Assembly (NCBI GenBank): GCA_946415345.1
Contig: CAMKRY010000002.1
Coordinates: 1 to 61,644 of the forward strand
Reading direction: 5' to 3'
Length of the DNA: 61,644 nt
Origin: an uncultured Bacteroidales bacterium
GTDB taxonomy: Bacteria; Bacteroidota; Bacteroidia; Bacteroidales; UBA932
Each line of letters begins with the position of its first letter. The first letter of the stretch is position 1. This document shows positions 8,626 through 16,876 of this stretch, in pieces. The position numbers and the translations under genes were made by a program. Under the pieces are notes generated by a model. That model had not been told where the DNA came from and did not search any database. It was given only the letters and a program-made list of their open reading frames with translations.

Positions 8626-11031
8626 CTAGAGTACCGCCAAACCGATATGGTAGGCGGCGAAGGCGAGAAGCCAGGCGATGACGATCGTGTAGACGGCGAC
8701 GCCGATGGCCCAGCGCCAGCGGCCGGTCTCGCTCTTGATGGCGATGAAGGTAGCGACGCAGGGGAAATAGAGCAGCACGAAGACCATGAACGCCAGGCCG
8801 GCGGCGCGGGAGGTCGATCCCGCCAGGGCCCGCTGCAGCGTGGTGCTTTCGGCGAGCTCATCCTCACCGACAGACTCAGCCTCTTCCACCCCATAGAGCA
8901 CGCCCATCGTGCCGACCACCATTTCCTTGGCGCCTACGCCAGCCAGCAGGCCGACATCCATCCGCCAGTCGAAGCCCAGCGGCGCCAGGGCCGGTTCGAC
9001 GGCCTTTCCGATGGTGCCGATATAGGACTGTTCCTGCTGCTCACGCGGGGACAGCTCTTCGTTGTGGGGGAAGTACATGAGCGCCCATATGACCACCGAG
9101 CAGACGAGGATCGTCGTCGCCATCTTCTGGAGGTACTGCCGGCCCTTTTCCCAGGTGTGGCGCCAGATGGCCTTCCCGGTCGGGACGCGGTAGGGCGGCA
9201 GTTCCATCACGAACGGCAGGTCGTCGTCCCTGACGAATTTCGACATAACCCAGGCCGACAGCAGCGCCAGGATGATGCCGAGGAGGTAAATCCCCATCGT
9301 CGCCAGCGCCGGATTGCCCGGGAAGAACGCCCCGGCCAGCAGCACGAAAATGGGCACGCGGCCCGCGCAGGACATGAAGGGGATCACCGACAGCGTGATG
9401 AGCCGGCTCTTGCGGTTCTCGATGGCGCGGGTCGCCATAATGGCGGGCACGTTGCAGCCGAAGCCCATCACCATCGGGATGAAGCTCTTGCCATGGAGAC
9501 CGATGCGGTGCATGAGCTTGTCGACGATGAACGCCGCGCGGGACATGTAGCCGCTGTCCTCCATCAGCGAGATGAAGAAATAGAGAATCAGGATGTTCGG
9601 CAGGAAGACGAGCACCGAGCCGACGCCGCCGATGACGCCGTCGACCAGCAGATCCTTCAGCCAGCCGTCGGACAGGAGCGATGACACGCCGTCCTTGCAC
9701 CGGTCCACGAGCCACTCTATCCATTGCACCGGATAGTCGCCGAGGGTGAAGGTCGCCCAGAAGATGAAGAACAGCAGCGCCAGGAAGATCGGAAAAGCCG
9801 CCCACTGGTTCGTCACCACGGCGTCGATCCGGTCGGTCAGGGTGCGGCGGCCGCGGGAGGCGCGGTAGGCCCGATAGGTCTCGGCGAGGGCGCCCTGGAT
9901 GAAGGCGTACTTCGCGTCGACGATGGCGGATTCGGGGGTGTTCTTCAGGAGTCGCTGCAAGCGGGCGGTCTCCTGCTCGCGGGCCTCGCGGATGGCGGCG
10001 CCGTTGGGCAGGTCCTCCACGATGCGCTCGATGTCATGGTCCGTCTCGAGATATTTGATCGCGAGGTAGCGGGTGGAGTATTTCGAGCGGATGGACTGGT
10101 CCTGGAGAATGAGGTCGCGGATGCGGTTGATGCTCTCCTCGAGCTCGCGGCCGTGGTTGATGTGGATATGGCGGCTCAGGCGGGGGTCGCTCTGCTCATA
10201 GACCTTGATGACGGTGTCGAAAAGGGCGGGAATGCCCTCGCCGCTGCGGCTCACCGTCGGGCAGACGGGCACGCCGAGCAGGTAGCTCAGCTGCTTCGTG
10301 TCGATCTGGTCGCCCTTGGCCTGGAGCTCGTCGTACATGTTCAGGGCCACGACGGTCCTCAGGTTCATGTCGATGAGCTGGGTCGTCAGGTAGAGGTTGC
10401 GCTCGATGTTGGACGCGTCGACGACATTGACGATGACGTCGGGCATGGCGTCGATGAGGTTCTTCCTTACATAGAGCTCTTCCGGCGAATAGGCTGACAG
10501 CGAATAGGTTCCGGGGAGGTCGACGAGGGTGATGTCGTAGCCGCTGTGGGAGAAATGGCCTTCCTTGGCGTCCACCGTCACGCCGCTGTAGTTGCCGACG
10601 TGCTCATGGCCGCCGGAGGCGATGTTGAAAAGGGAGGTCTTGCCGCAGTTGGGGTTGCCGACAAGGGCCACGCGGATGACGTGGCGCCGCTCCTCGGCGA
10701 CATGGGCAAGGGCCTTGTCGATGAGCTGACGGTCAATCTTGTCGTCGCGGGAGGTCGGCTCGAGCGCCCGGAGGTGCTCGTCGGTAAAGAGGGCCTCCTC
10801 TGCTTCGGTCTCGGACACGATATCGATATTCTGCGCTTCGGAGCGCCGCAGGGATACCTTGTACCCCAGAACCTCATACTCGATCGGGTCCTTCAGCGGA
10901 GCACCGAGCACGCAGCGCACGCTCTTTCCGCGGATGAACCCCATCTCTATCAAACGCTTGCGGAAGCCACCGTGGCCGTTGACGCGCACGATGACACCGC
11001 TCTCGCCCGTCTTGAGATCTGCCAGTGACAT
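8626..11031 (-). CDS. feoB: Ferrous iron transporter FeoB with N-terminal FeoA domain
   Basis: This GTP-driven Fe(II) importer sits in the inner membrane. The 801-aa protein starts with a FeoA SH3-like domain (about 1-75, 'LIEMGFIRGKSVRCVLGAPL'). The FeoB G domain follows with G1 'GNPNCGKTS', G3 'LVDLPGTYSL' and G4-like 'ALNMYD', then a helical regulatory domain and two Gate modules ('GFGCNVPAIMATRAI', 'GVGAKEMVVGTMGVLYG'). FeoA-FeoB fusion is usual in Bacteroidota, so separate feoA is not expected. A promoter with ATTG and TACCTTTG lies just upstream. Confidence 0.96.
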   Translation of the reverse strand: MSLADLKTGESGVIVRVNGHGGFRKRLIEMGFIRGKSVRCVLGAPLKDPIEYEVLGYKVSLRRSEAQNIDIVSETEAEEALFTDEHLRALEPTSRDDKIDRQLIDKALAHVAEERRHVIRVALVGNPNCGKTSLFNIASGGHEHVGNYSGVTVDAKEGHFSHSGYDITLVDLPGTYSLSAYSPEELYVRKNLIDAMPDVIVNVVDASNIERNLYLTTQLIDMNLRTVVALNMYDELQAKGDQIDTKQLSYLLGVPVCPTVSRSGEGIPALFDTVIKVYEQSDPRLSRHIHINHGRELEESINRIRDLILQDQSIRSKYSTRYLAIKYLETDHDIERIVEDLPNGAAIREAREQETARLQRLLKNTPESAIVDAKYAFIQGALAETYRAYRASRGRRTLTDRIDAVVTNQWAAFPIFLALLFFIFWATFTLGDYPVQWIEWLVDRCKDGVSSLLSDGWLKDLLVDGVIGGVGSVLVFLPNILILYFFISLMEDSGYMSRAAFIVDKLMHRIGLHGKSFIPMVMGFGCNVPAIMATRAIENRKSRLITLSVIPFMSCAGRVPIFVLLAGAFFPGNPALATMGIYLLGIILALLSAWVMSKFVRDDDLPFVMELPPYRVPTGKAIWRHTWEKGRQYLQKMATTILVCSVVIWALMYFPHNEELSPREQQEQSYIGTIGKAVEPALAPLGFDWRMDVGLLAGVGAKEMVVGTMGVLYGVEEAESVGEDELAESTTLQRALAGSTSRAAGLAFMVFVLLYFPCVATFIAIKSETGRWRWAIGVAVYTIVIAWLLAFAAYHIGLAVL

Positions 11032-11053
11032 ACCTTTTCAGATTTTACCGATG

Positions 11054-11085
11054 CAAAGGTACGCCATTTTCGCGGCGCGGGCAAT
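11054..11085 (-). promoter_or_regulatory. Promoter of feoAB
   Basis: Minus-strand -33 ATTG (11082-11085), 20-nt spacer, -7 TACCTTTG (11054-11061). The leader to the ATG is about 17 nt. Confidence 0.6.
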
Positions 11086-11119
11086 CGCTATTTGTTGGTA
11101 TTACGCGCGCCTGACACAA

Positions 11120-11147
11120 TTGTCATTTCGAGCGCAGTCGAGAAATC
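11120..11147 (-). repeat. Dispersed repeat R1, copy 2 (3' end of esterase gene)
   Basis: Inverted copy of the 1292-1319 element. It encodes the final residues of the esterase and its stop codon, just as copy 1 does for queH. Confidence 0.75.
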
Positions 11148-12853
11148 CTGAGCCCCGCCAGGCGCTCCCCTACCGGGCGCTTGTTGGGATAATGGACTTC
11201 GTAGGCCATGCCGAGGTCATAGGTGACGACCATCCCGAGACCGGGACGGCAGGTCACGAGCCTCTCCTGCGCCGCCCGGAATTCCGGCCAGAGGGGCCGC
11301 TCCATATAGGACAGCTGGGCATAATAGAACGGAACGTCCCCGAAGAAACCGCGCCAGGAATCAATCAGCAGCGGGAAGAGGCGCTCGAAAGCCTCGACGT
11401 TGTGGGCGTTGGACTCGCCCTGGTACCAGATGACGCCGGAGATGGGGAACTGCTCCATCGGGCGGATGGCCGCGTCGAAAAGATAGGCCGGCTGGTAGGG
11501 ATGGCGTCGGTTCGCGCCGGAAAGATTCTCCGCGGCCCGCTGGCGCACCCAGGGCATGACGAGTTCGTTGTTCCACCAGTTCGGCAGGATCTCCGGGAAA
11601 CCGTCCTCCAGCGTCGTGCGGTCGATCCAGGCCTCCACGGGAGAGCCGCCGATAGCATTGCAGATCAGGCCCACGGGGACGCCGAGGCTGTCACGCATCG
11701 TCTTGCCGAACCAATAACCGACCGCCGAGAAGACGGCTTCATTCTCCGCCGTCGCGCTCTCCCATTGCGCGTCCTGAAAATGCTGCAGCCGGTCCGTCGC
11801 GTCGAGGGCATCCGCCGGCCAGGCGACCGCGTCCGTGCGCCAGCGGCATTTGCTGTCGTAAAGGCGAAGGAGCGGGTCGGGCGTGCCTTCCGGGTCGCTG
11901 CACTGGCGGAGTTCGAACTCCATGTTGGACTGCCCCGAGCAGAGCCAGAGCTCGCCGATGGCGACGTTGTCAAAGCGCAGTTTGCGGCTGCGGGTCTCGA
12001 TGCGGAGGGTGGTGCTTTCCGTGGCTTTCATGGGGCCGATTTCCACGCTCCAGCGGCCGTCGGGGCCGGTTTTGGTCGTGTGCTTCTGGCAGCCGAGCCG
12101 GACGGAAACCTTCTCGCCGGCGTTGGCGGTGCCGCGGATCGTGAAGCGCTTGTCCCGCGGCAGGACCATGTTGTCGGAGTAATACGGCGAGACCCGCAGG
12201 CCGCCGAAGTCGCCGGTGATGGCGCCGTAGACCGTTTTCGCCAGGATGCCCGCGCCCTCGGCGTTGGGATGGACGGAGTCCGGCAGCAGGTCCGGCCGGG
12301 CAATCAGCGGCTCGTAGAAGTCGATCAGCTGGGCCCCGGTCTCCTGCGCGACGGTCTCGATGGCGTGCTGGATATGGCGGTGGTACGGAATATTGCCTGT
12401 CAGCAGGCGCGGATGGCCCGCCCCGAGCGGGGTCATGCGGGCGATATAGAACCGGGCGCCGGGATTGACCTCCCGCAGCGCCTCGACGAGCGCCTTGTAG
12501 TCCTTGACGAAGTCTGCGCCGCAGACCGGCCAGTCCCGCGGGTCGGTGTCGTTGATGCCGAGATGGATCACGACGATGTCCCCGGCGAACGCGAGCGCTG
12601 CCCGAAACTCCGCCTGCTCCATGTAGGGCCGGTGCCCCCGCCGCAGCAGCGTCGCCCCCGGCTTGCCGAAGTTCCCGACCTCGTACCCATCCCCCAGCAG
12701 CGCCTGCAGCTGCGCCGGATAGCTGTCATGCTCCCGGTCCGCAATCGTCATCCCATAGGTGATGCTGTCGCCCACGCAGGCGACTTTGATCTTTTGCGCG
12801 AAGGCGGAGACGGCCAGCAATGCGGCTAGCAGGAAAAGGAAAAAACGTTTCAT
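11123..12853 (-). CDS. GDSL lipase / sialate O-acetylesterase, C-terminally truncated
   Basis: This exported 576-aa protein has two SGNH-type esterase modules. The N-terminal GDSL module (about 20-215) has 'VGDSITYG', 'HLGINDTD' and 'DSVHPNAEG'. The second resembles sialate O-acetylesterase (about 225-576) with nucleophile motif 'CSGQSNMEF' and a late 'YEVHYPNKRPVGERLA' carrying the catalytic His. It would remove O-acetyl groups from sialic acid so that sialidase can act. The start at 12853 gives signal MKRFFLFLLAALLAVSAFAQ; the track's upstream extension is spurious. After 'GERLA' the homologous C-terminal beta domain (roughly 100 aa in the family) is missing and repeat-encoded 'ISRLRSK' ends the protein. 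The triad seems intact but folding may be affected. Confidence 0.85.
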   Translation of the reverse strand: MKRFFLFLLAALLAVSAFAQKIKVACVGDSITYGMTIADREHDSYPAQLQALLGDGYEVGNFGKPGATLLRRGHRPYMEQAEFRAALAFAGDIVVIHLGINDTDPRDWPVCGADFVKDYKALVEALREVNPGARFYIARMTPLGAGHPRLLTGNIPYHRHIQHAIETVAQETGAQLIDFYEPLIARPDLLPDSVHPNAEGAGILAKTVYGAITGDFGGLRVSPYYSDNMVLPRDKRFTIRGTANAGEKVSVRLGCQKHTTKTGPDGRWSVEIGPMKATESTTLRIETRSRKLRFDNVAIGELWLCSGQSNMEFELRQCSDPEGTPDPLLRLYDSKCRWRTDAVAWPADALDATDRLQHFQDAQWESATAENEAVFSAVGYWFGKTMRDSLGVPVGLICNAIGGSPVEAWIDRTTLEDGFPEILPNWWNNELVMPWVRQRAAENLSGANRRHPYQPAYLFDAAIRPMEQFPISGVIWYQGESNAHNVEAFERLFPLLIDSWRGFFGDVPFYYAQLSYMERPLWPEFRAAQERLVTCRPGLGMVVTYDLGMAYEVHYPNKRPVGERLAGLRISRLRSK

Positions 12854-12871
12854 AGGCGCATCGTTTGTTTG

Positions 12872-12903
12872 TAAAGATAGTGATTCCCCGCGAGACCGCC
12901 AAA
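12872..12903 (-). promoter_or_regulatory. Promoter of the GDSL/sialate esterase gene
   Basis: Minus-strand -33 TTTG (12900-12903), 20-nt spacer, -7 TATCTTTA (one mismatch, 12872-12879). It overlaps the T-run of the upstream terminator. Confidence 0.55.
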
Positions 12904-12933
12904 AAAAGGTGGCCGACCAAAAGGCCGGCCACC
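12901..12933 (-). terminator. Terminator of the 44-aa peptide gene
   Basis: Perfect 8-bp stem GGTGGCCG/CGGCCACC on the minus strand followed by seven T. It lies 21 nt after the peptide stop codon, making the peptide gene monocistronic. Confidence 0.8.
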
Positions 12934-12954
12934 CTGTATCAGGATTTGTAAGGA

Positions 12955-13089
12955 CTACCACGCGATCTCTCCACCGTCCTGGTAATTATCCGTGGTCCCT
13001 GCAGGCGCCACCGGATTGGTACCCAAAAAATTGACCTCAATCTGAATCCGGTCAACGCTTACCGTCGGTTGGAGATATTGTTGTTTCAT
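12955..13089 (-). CDS. Small peptide, family 'MKxxYLxPxV' (44 aa)
   Basis: This ORF is too short for the track. Minus-strand translation gives a 44-aa peptide starting MKQQYLQPTVSVDRIQIEVN and ending GGEIAW. It has no signal peptide or membrane helix. It has its own consensus promoter 22 nt upstream and a strong terminator downstream, so it is expressed alone. It aligns without gaps over about 22 residues to the second peptide at 14974-15114 (shared M-K, Y-L, P, V, E, N, L). A conserved N-terminal half and a variable, Gly/Asp-rich, aromatic-ended tail recall leader/core peptides, but no modification enzyme or exporter is adjacent. Function unknown. Confidence 0.7.
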   Translation of the reverse strand: MKQQYLQPTVSVDRIQIEVNFLGTNPVAPAGTTDNYQDGGEIAW

Positions 13090-13111
13090 AACGCTTTCTC
13101 GAAATCAGTCA

Positions 13112-13142
13112 CAAAGTTAGGGAAAGGAATTGAGAAATCAAA
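13112..13142 (-). promoter_or_regulatory. Promoter of the 44-aa peptide gene
   Basis: Minus-strand -33 TTTG (13139-13142), 19-nt spacer, -7 TAACTTTG (13112-13119). This is a full consensus match. Confidence 0.8.
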
Positions 13143-13198
13143 ACCCTGAAGCGTCGTTTATTGCTAAAGACGGCGTTTTTCCACGACACGGCCAAAAG

Positions 13199-13831
13199 CT
13201 AGCCAGCCAACTGCTCCGGAGTGCAGGACAGGGCCCGCGACAGGCGGATGATGTGGCCCGCACTGGCTGCGGACAGGGATATCCGGGACTGCTCGTAGGC
13301 GCGAAGGACGCGGAGGGATACCCCCGAGAGTTCCGACAGCTGCCTCTGCGTCATGTGTGCGGCCTTCCGCTGCCGTTTCAAGCGGGAACCCTCCGTCTTA
13401 TCCGTTATCTGCAGCGCACAGACCAGAACCTTCGTCAAATCGGCCTCATGAAGCGCCGCATACCGGGAATGGAGGGCCGTATCGTCCAGCCCTGCCCTGT
13501 AAAGTGCCATGAATCCCCTCTCCAGCGTCCGCTGAAGATATCCCAGCGCCCAGCCTGTCCAGTATTCCGGACTGCCCATGTCGATGTATGGCTCGGCCTC
13601 TTTCAGGGCAGGACCCGTCCGGCGGGCGACCTCCATGGCCATTTCAATGCCGGATATCCCGCAGAGATAACGCGGATTGCCCCGCTCGATCTGCTCGGGA
13701 ATGCCGCTTCGGAGGAAGCGGGCATAGAAAAGCGTCCGGTCCTCGCCGCAGGAATTGACGGCATAGTCGAGCATGGCCCCCATGGTTTCCATGACGTCTG
13801 TCAGGTATTGTTCATTGTAAACGCGGATCAT
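13199..13831 (-). CDS. XRE-type HTH protein, putative antitoxin partner of DUF3990
   Basis: The 210-aa protein has an uncharacterised helical N-terminal part (about 1-150) and a C-terminal helix-turn-helix ('MTQRQLSELSGVSLRVLRAYEQ', about 160-205) of the Cro/C1 XRE type. Its start overlaps the DUF3990 gene by 20 nt, so the two are cotranslated. A near-perfect palindrome sits at the operon's transcription start, a natural operator for this repressor. I infer the antitoxin/autorepressor of a toxin-antitoxin-like pair; direct evidence is only the domain and gene arrangement. The N-terminal half resembles the DUF3791-type partners of DUF3990 in size only. Confidence 0.7.
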   Translation of the reverse strand: MIRVYNEQYLTDVMETMGAMLDYAVNSCGEDRTLFYARFLRSGIPEQIERGNPRYLCGISGIEMAMEVARRTGPALKEAEPYIDMGSPEYWTGWALGYLQRTLERGFMALYRAGLDDTALHSRYAALHEADLTKVLVCALQITDKTEGSRLKRQRKAAHMTQRQLSELSGVSLRVLRAYEQSRISLSAASAGHIIRLSRALSCTPEQLAG

Positions 13832-14489
13832 GGCTGTCCCATTTTTCTGTGAGAATGTTCAACATGTATGTCGCCCCGACAACGGGTGTTTCTTCCAGCA
13901 TGAGAGAAAAGTCGCGGCGCGCCTGCAGGTCTCTCGCCCGCTTTTTCGCGAAGAATATGCTGCTGTCGACCGGTTCCGTCCCGACAAACTGCAGGCGGGA
14001 GAAAGCATCCTCGCTTTTAAGCACCGTCTGCTCGCCCAGCTTCCCCAGCTGCATGGCCCTGCGAAGCTGCTCCAGACTGATTCCATTCTCCAGAAAAGCC
14101 TTAGAGAACGAAAAATAGGAATCATCCGCGCGGTACCCGACGAGGATATCGAAGCCTTTGTAGTCGGGCAGGAAATGCTCCAGAAGATACCGCCGCCCCT
14201 GGATGGCCACGGGCGTTCGCAGATCATAGGTCCGGTTCTCCAGCAGGATGGCCAGCCAATGGAGAATCGTGTACTCGGGCCCGTTGAGATGGAGGACTGT
14301 CAGCCCGGACATGTCTATCCGATATTGATTGGCAAATCCGTCCGCGGCTTCAGCACTTGCCCACTCGCGCGCCAGCTCCGGGCTCTCTGTGCAATAAAAC
14401 CCCAACCCGTAATCGTTTCGGGGATTCCCTGCGCCAAACACGGGCCGCTCTACAATCTTTCCGGAGCCATGGTAGAGTATCTTTTGCAT
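13812..14489 (-). CDS. DUF3990 protein, predicted ADP-ribosyltransferase-like toxin
   Basis: The 225-aa protein carries the DUF3990 signature: N-terminal 'LYHGS', then 'NDYGLGFYCTESPELAREWA'. The spacing of His-Gly-Ser and 'GLGFYCT' resembles the first two motifs of ADP-ribosyltransferase folds, so an NAD-dependent toxin activity is plausible but unproven. No signal peptide; probably cytosolic. It is first in a two-gene operon with the XRE protein (20-nt overlap). The palindrome AAAGTGACATTATAATGTTA and its complement lie directly upstream of the ATG, consistent with tight autoregulation. Confidence 0.75.
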   Translation of the reverse strand: MQKILYHGSGKIVERPVFGAGNPRNDYGLGFYCTESPELAREWASAEAADGFANQYRIDMSGLTVLHLNGPEYTILHWLAILLENRTYDLRTPVAIQGRRYLLEHFLPDYKGFDILVGYRADDSYFSFSKAFLENGISLEQLRRAMQLGKLGEQTVLKSEDAFSRLQFVGTEPVDSSIFFAKKRARDLQARRDFSLMLEETPVVGATYMLNILTEKWDSHDPRLQ

Positions 14490-14513
14490 AAAGTGACATT
14501 ATAATGTTACTTT
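14490..14513 (-). promoter_or_regulatory. Palindromic operator of the DUF3990/XRE operon
   Basis: A 24-bp inverted repeat with 22 of 24 positions symmetric; core ACATTATAATGT. It lies between the -7 element and the ATG, covering the predicted transcription start. The same 12-bp core forms the palindrome before the Phd gene at 18902-18917. Confidence 0.7.
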
Positions 14514-14515
14514 TG

Positions 14516-14547
14516 CAAAGATAGGAAGAAGAATTGGAATGGCCAAG
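14516..14547 (-). promoter_or_regulatory. Promoter of the DUF3990/XRE operon
   Basis: Minus-strand -33 CTTG (one mismatch, 14544-14547), 20-nt spacer, -7 TATCTTTG (14516-14523). Confidence 0.6.
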
Positions 14548-14864
14548 GGCCACCATACTCGACACCCCCAATTTCAAGCCTCCCGTGCATGAAACACAGC
14601 GTTTTCATACACGGGAGAAGAAACAACAACGGAGACCCTGGCGCCGTCACATGACGGATATACTTGGTTTGGTCAGGGATATGATTGAGCGTCACTGGGA
14701 AGACGCGTCGGGCACTAAAAACAGGTAAGAGAAGCGATGAAATGCCTAGATAATCAGCAAAGTGCGGTAACAGGGGTTTATTCATAAAGCCGTTGAATTT
14801 TTAACATGATAATTATTAATAAATTTTATTTATTTCTCGCTATTACACAAATAATTATAAATAG
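14524..14864. other. Gene-poor stretch with a long hairpin
   Basis: I see no credible gene here. The ORFs at 14507-14785 (-) and 14534-14728 (+) overlap each other, have no start signals and read through a hairpin. The right part (14785-14890) is strikingly AT-rich compared with the window. The segment may be a remnant of a mobile element. Confidence 0.5.
14580..14617. repeat. 15-bp inverted repeat (hairpin)
   Basis: Arms CTCCCGTGCATGAAA and TTTCATACACGGGAG, one mismatch, 8-nt loop. There is no T-run on either side, so it is not an obvious terminator. It could be the end of a degenerate mobile element. Confidence 0.6.
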
Positions 14865-14895
14865 TTTGAACTTTCATTTGGAATATTTAACTTTG
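14865..14895 (+). promoter_or_regulatory. Promoter of the peptide/lipoprotein operon
   Basis: -33 TTTG (14865-14868), 19-nt spacer, -7 TAACTTTG (14888-14895). The roughly 75-nt leader contains a small GCCGG/CCGGC hairpin near 14931-14944. Confidence 0.75.
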
Positions 14896-14973
14896 TCGGT
14901 CCTATAGTGCCCAACTTAGGACGTTGGCCGGAAAGCCGGCATGAACTAGAATCACAATAACCAATTTTAAAAA

Positions 14974-15114
14974 ATGAAGAAAAAATACCTTACACCGGAG
15001 GTCACTATGACGTATGTGACCTTCGAGCAGAACATTCTTTCGAATGGGGAAGACCTGAGTATGAGAAACTACGGCACTGGCGCCGGAGAGGATATAGATG
15101 ATTTCTGGGATTAA
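14974..15114 (+). CDS. Small peptide, family 'MKxxYLxPxV' (46 aa)
   Basis: This ORF is too short for the track. It encodes a 46-aa peptide starting MKKKYLTPEVTMTYVTFEQN, with a Gly-rich middle and an acidic/aromatic tail ending DIDDFWD. No signal peptide. It is first in a transcript behind a consensus promoter, with the discoidin lipoprotein gene 19 nt after its stop. It aligns gap-free over the first 22 residues with the peptide at 12955-13089. Conservation at the N-terminus and divergence at the tail suggest a leader plus variable tail, or a recognised N-terminal tag; no function can be assigned. Confidence 0.7.
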   Translation: MKKKYLTPEVTMTYVTFEQNILSNGEDLSMRNYGTGAGEDIDDFWD

Positions 15115-15133
15115 TCTATAGGAGGAAATGAAT

Positions 15134-16858
15134 ATGAAAAAGCTCTATACTTTTGCGCTTGTTTTTGCTGCAGCGCTTTTCACTCTCTCCTGCGAAAAGG
15201 AAGTTGAACAGGCAACCGTCCCGGAAGAAGAAAATGAGGAGATGGTCAGAATCAGCATCCGTGGTACGCTCGATAAGGAAATCTCCAAGACAGCCTATGA
15301 TGCCGACGGCAAGATGACCTGGGTCGATGGGGATCAATGTGGCTTAATTGTCTGTCATAACGGTGATTATTCTAATCAGAACAGAAACACTTATACTCTT
15401 TCTGCTTATTATGGAGATATCACAGAAGAAGGCAGGAATGCCTCATTCTATGGAATGGTTCCTTACCATCAGGATGATACCAAGGAGTGGTTAAGCACGG
15501 GTATTGCGGTATATCCTGTAGGTGTTACACAGATTAATAGTGGAAATTACTATAATAAACCGTTTATTAAAATGCCAAGCGGTGTTTCCGGGCTTGCGTC
15601 TTCTATTATTCTGGTCGGGCTTCCGGATAGTGATGTTCTTGCAGAGGTGACTAACTTCAATTTCAAGACCGCCATGGCAGTCATGAAAGTCACGGTTAAC
15701 AACATTCCAGCTGAAACCGCTACCATAAAACTGTGCGCCCTGGACAAGGAGAATTATCCTATTGATGGCGACTTCACTTTAGTCAAATCTGAGGGTGTGG
15801 CCACAATTGGTATTAGTAATTATCAAGGATATGGTGAAGGATATCAAGGAGTTGACCTCTCTGGTGAGGGTTTTATTGATACTCGCGACTTTTACTTCAA
15901 TATCCCTGTGGGCACCTTCGCTGCTGACAAACTTGCAATAAAGCTTGAGAGGAAGGATGGAACTTCGATTTTGACAAAAACCATCAAAAAACAATTGGTA
16001 TTTTCTCGTAACGAGTGCTTAGTAATTCCCGAGTTGAATGTAACACCCATTCTTATGGATGGAAATGCCATAGCGCCTAAGCTTTATTACAGAAAAGCTT
16101 CAACACAGTGCATTCGCTTCGATGTCAGCCCAGTTGCAATGACTCCTGAAAATTACAACTCTTCCAGTTGGAAAGACGGGAACAAATTTAGTCCTGGCGG
16201 AGGCGGAACCAATGGTAATTATGGCATTCCTGCAGCGACCTTCTCGTCTGGTTCAGGTCTTTATTATTTGAATTATTTTGTCTTGACTTCCACAGATCAG
16301 CCGGCAACCGTAGATGCTGCAAATGTGATTAGCTATGGATCGGTCCCGTTCTATTATCTTGATCCAAGCACGGCCTCGATTAACTTGAAAGATGATTGTA
16401 CTGTAACAGCCTCCTCTATCGAAACCTCGGAAGGAAGTCTAGATTATCTTACCGACGGATTAACCAATAATTACTGGCATTCAGTTTGGTCTTCTGGCGA
16501 TCACCATTTTGATTCAACATATGGTGTCTACATCGATATCAACTTAAATGGATCCAGCTTACAGACCTACCAAGTCGTTTATATCATTCGACATAATAAC
16601 AATAACGGACGTCCTCGTGAAATCGTTTACGGCTTAAGTAATGATGGAACTGAGTGGACAAAGGGTGAAACAGTCTCTATTGCAGCCATGGATGCATTAA
16701 AAGGAGCAACTGTAAATCTACCTGTCGTTCATGCAGCAAGCTCTTTTAAGTATCTTCGAATAGGTATTACAAAGGCTGGTGACACTTCTTATTCATTGAC
16801 AGGAGGATCTGGTTCCACCGCTTTAACAGAATTAAAACTGTATGGAGTAAATAAATAG
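15134..16858 (+). CDS. Surface lipoprotein with fimbrillin-like and discoidin (F5/8 type C) domains
   Basis: The 574-aa lipoprotein has signal MKKLYTFALVFAAALFTLSC. The N-terminal half (about 30-300) looks like a fimbrillin-type beta domain ('ISKTAYDADGKMTWVDGDQCGL'). The C-terminal part (about 425-574) is a discoidin-like domain ('LTDGLTNNYWHSVWS', 'TYGVYIDINL', 'FKYLRIGITKAG') like those of the DUF1735 and M60 proteins of the PUL. It is probably a glycan-binding or adhesive surface protein. The start at 15134 is chosen because a Shine-Dalgarno-like GGAGG lies 8 nt upstream; the ATG at 15128 is only 2 nt from it. Codon and base use are more AT-rich than the neighbours, suggesting acquisition. 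It is in an operon with the preceding peptide gene. Confidence 0.75.
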   Translation: MKKLYTFALVFAAALFTLSCEKEVEQATVPEEENEEMVRISIRGTLDKEISKTAYDADGKMTWVDGDQCGLIVCHNGDYSNQNRNTYTLSAYYGDITEEGRNASFYGMVPYHQDDTKEWLSTGIAVYPVGVTQINSGNYYNKPFIKMPSGVSGLASSIILVGLPDSDVLAEVTNFNFKTAMAVMKVTVNNIPAETATIKLCALDKENYPIDGDFTLVKSEGVATIGISNYQGYGEGYQGVDLSGEGFIDTRDFYFNIPVGTFAADKLAIKLERKDGTSILTKTIKKQLVFSRNECLVIPELNVTPILMDGNAIAPKLYYRKASTQCIRFDVSPVAMTPENYNSSSWKDGNKFSPGGGGTNGNYGIPAATFSSGSGLYYLNYFVLTSTDQPATVDAANVISYGSVPFYYLDPSTASINLKDDCTVTASSIETSEGSLDYLTDGLTNNYWHSVWSSGDHHFDSTYGVYIDINLNGSSLQTYQVVYIIRHNNNNGRPREIVYGLSNDGTEWTKGETVSIAAMDALKGATVNLPVVHAASSFKYLRIGITKAGDTSYSLTGGSGSTALTELKLYGVNK

Positions 16859-16876
16859 AAATCCAAACGCGCAAAG

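Noticed and set aside
14507-14785. 92-aa minus-strand ORF and overlapping 64-aa plus-strand ORF (14534-14728)
   Set aside because: They overlap each other, cross a 15-bp hairpin, and lack promoter or family signals.
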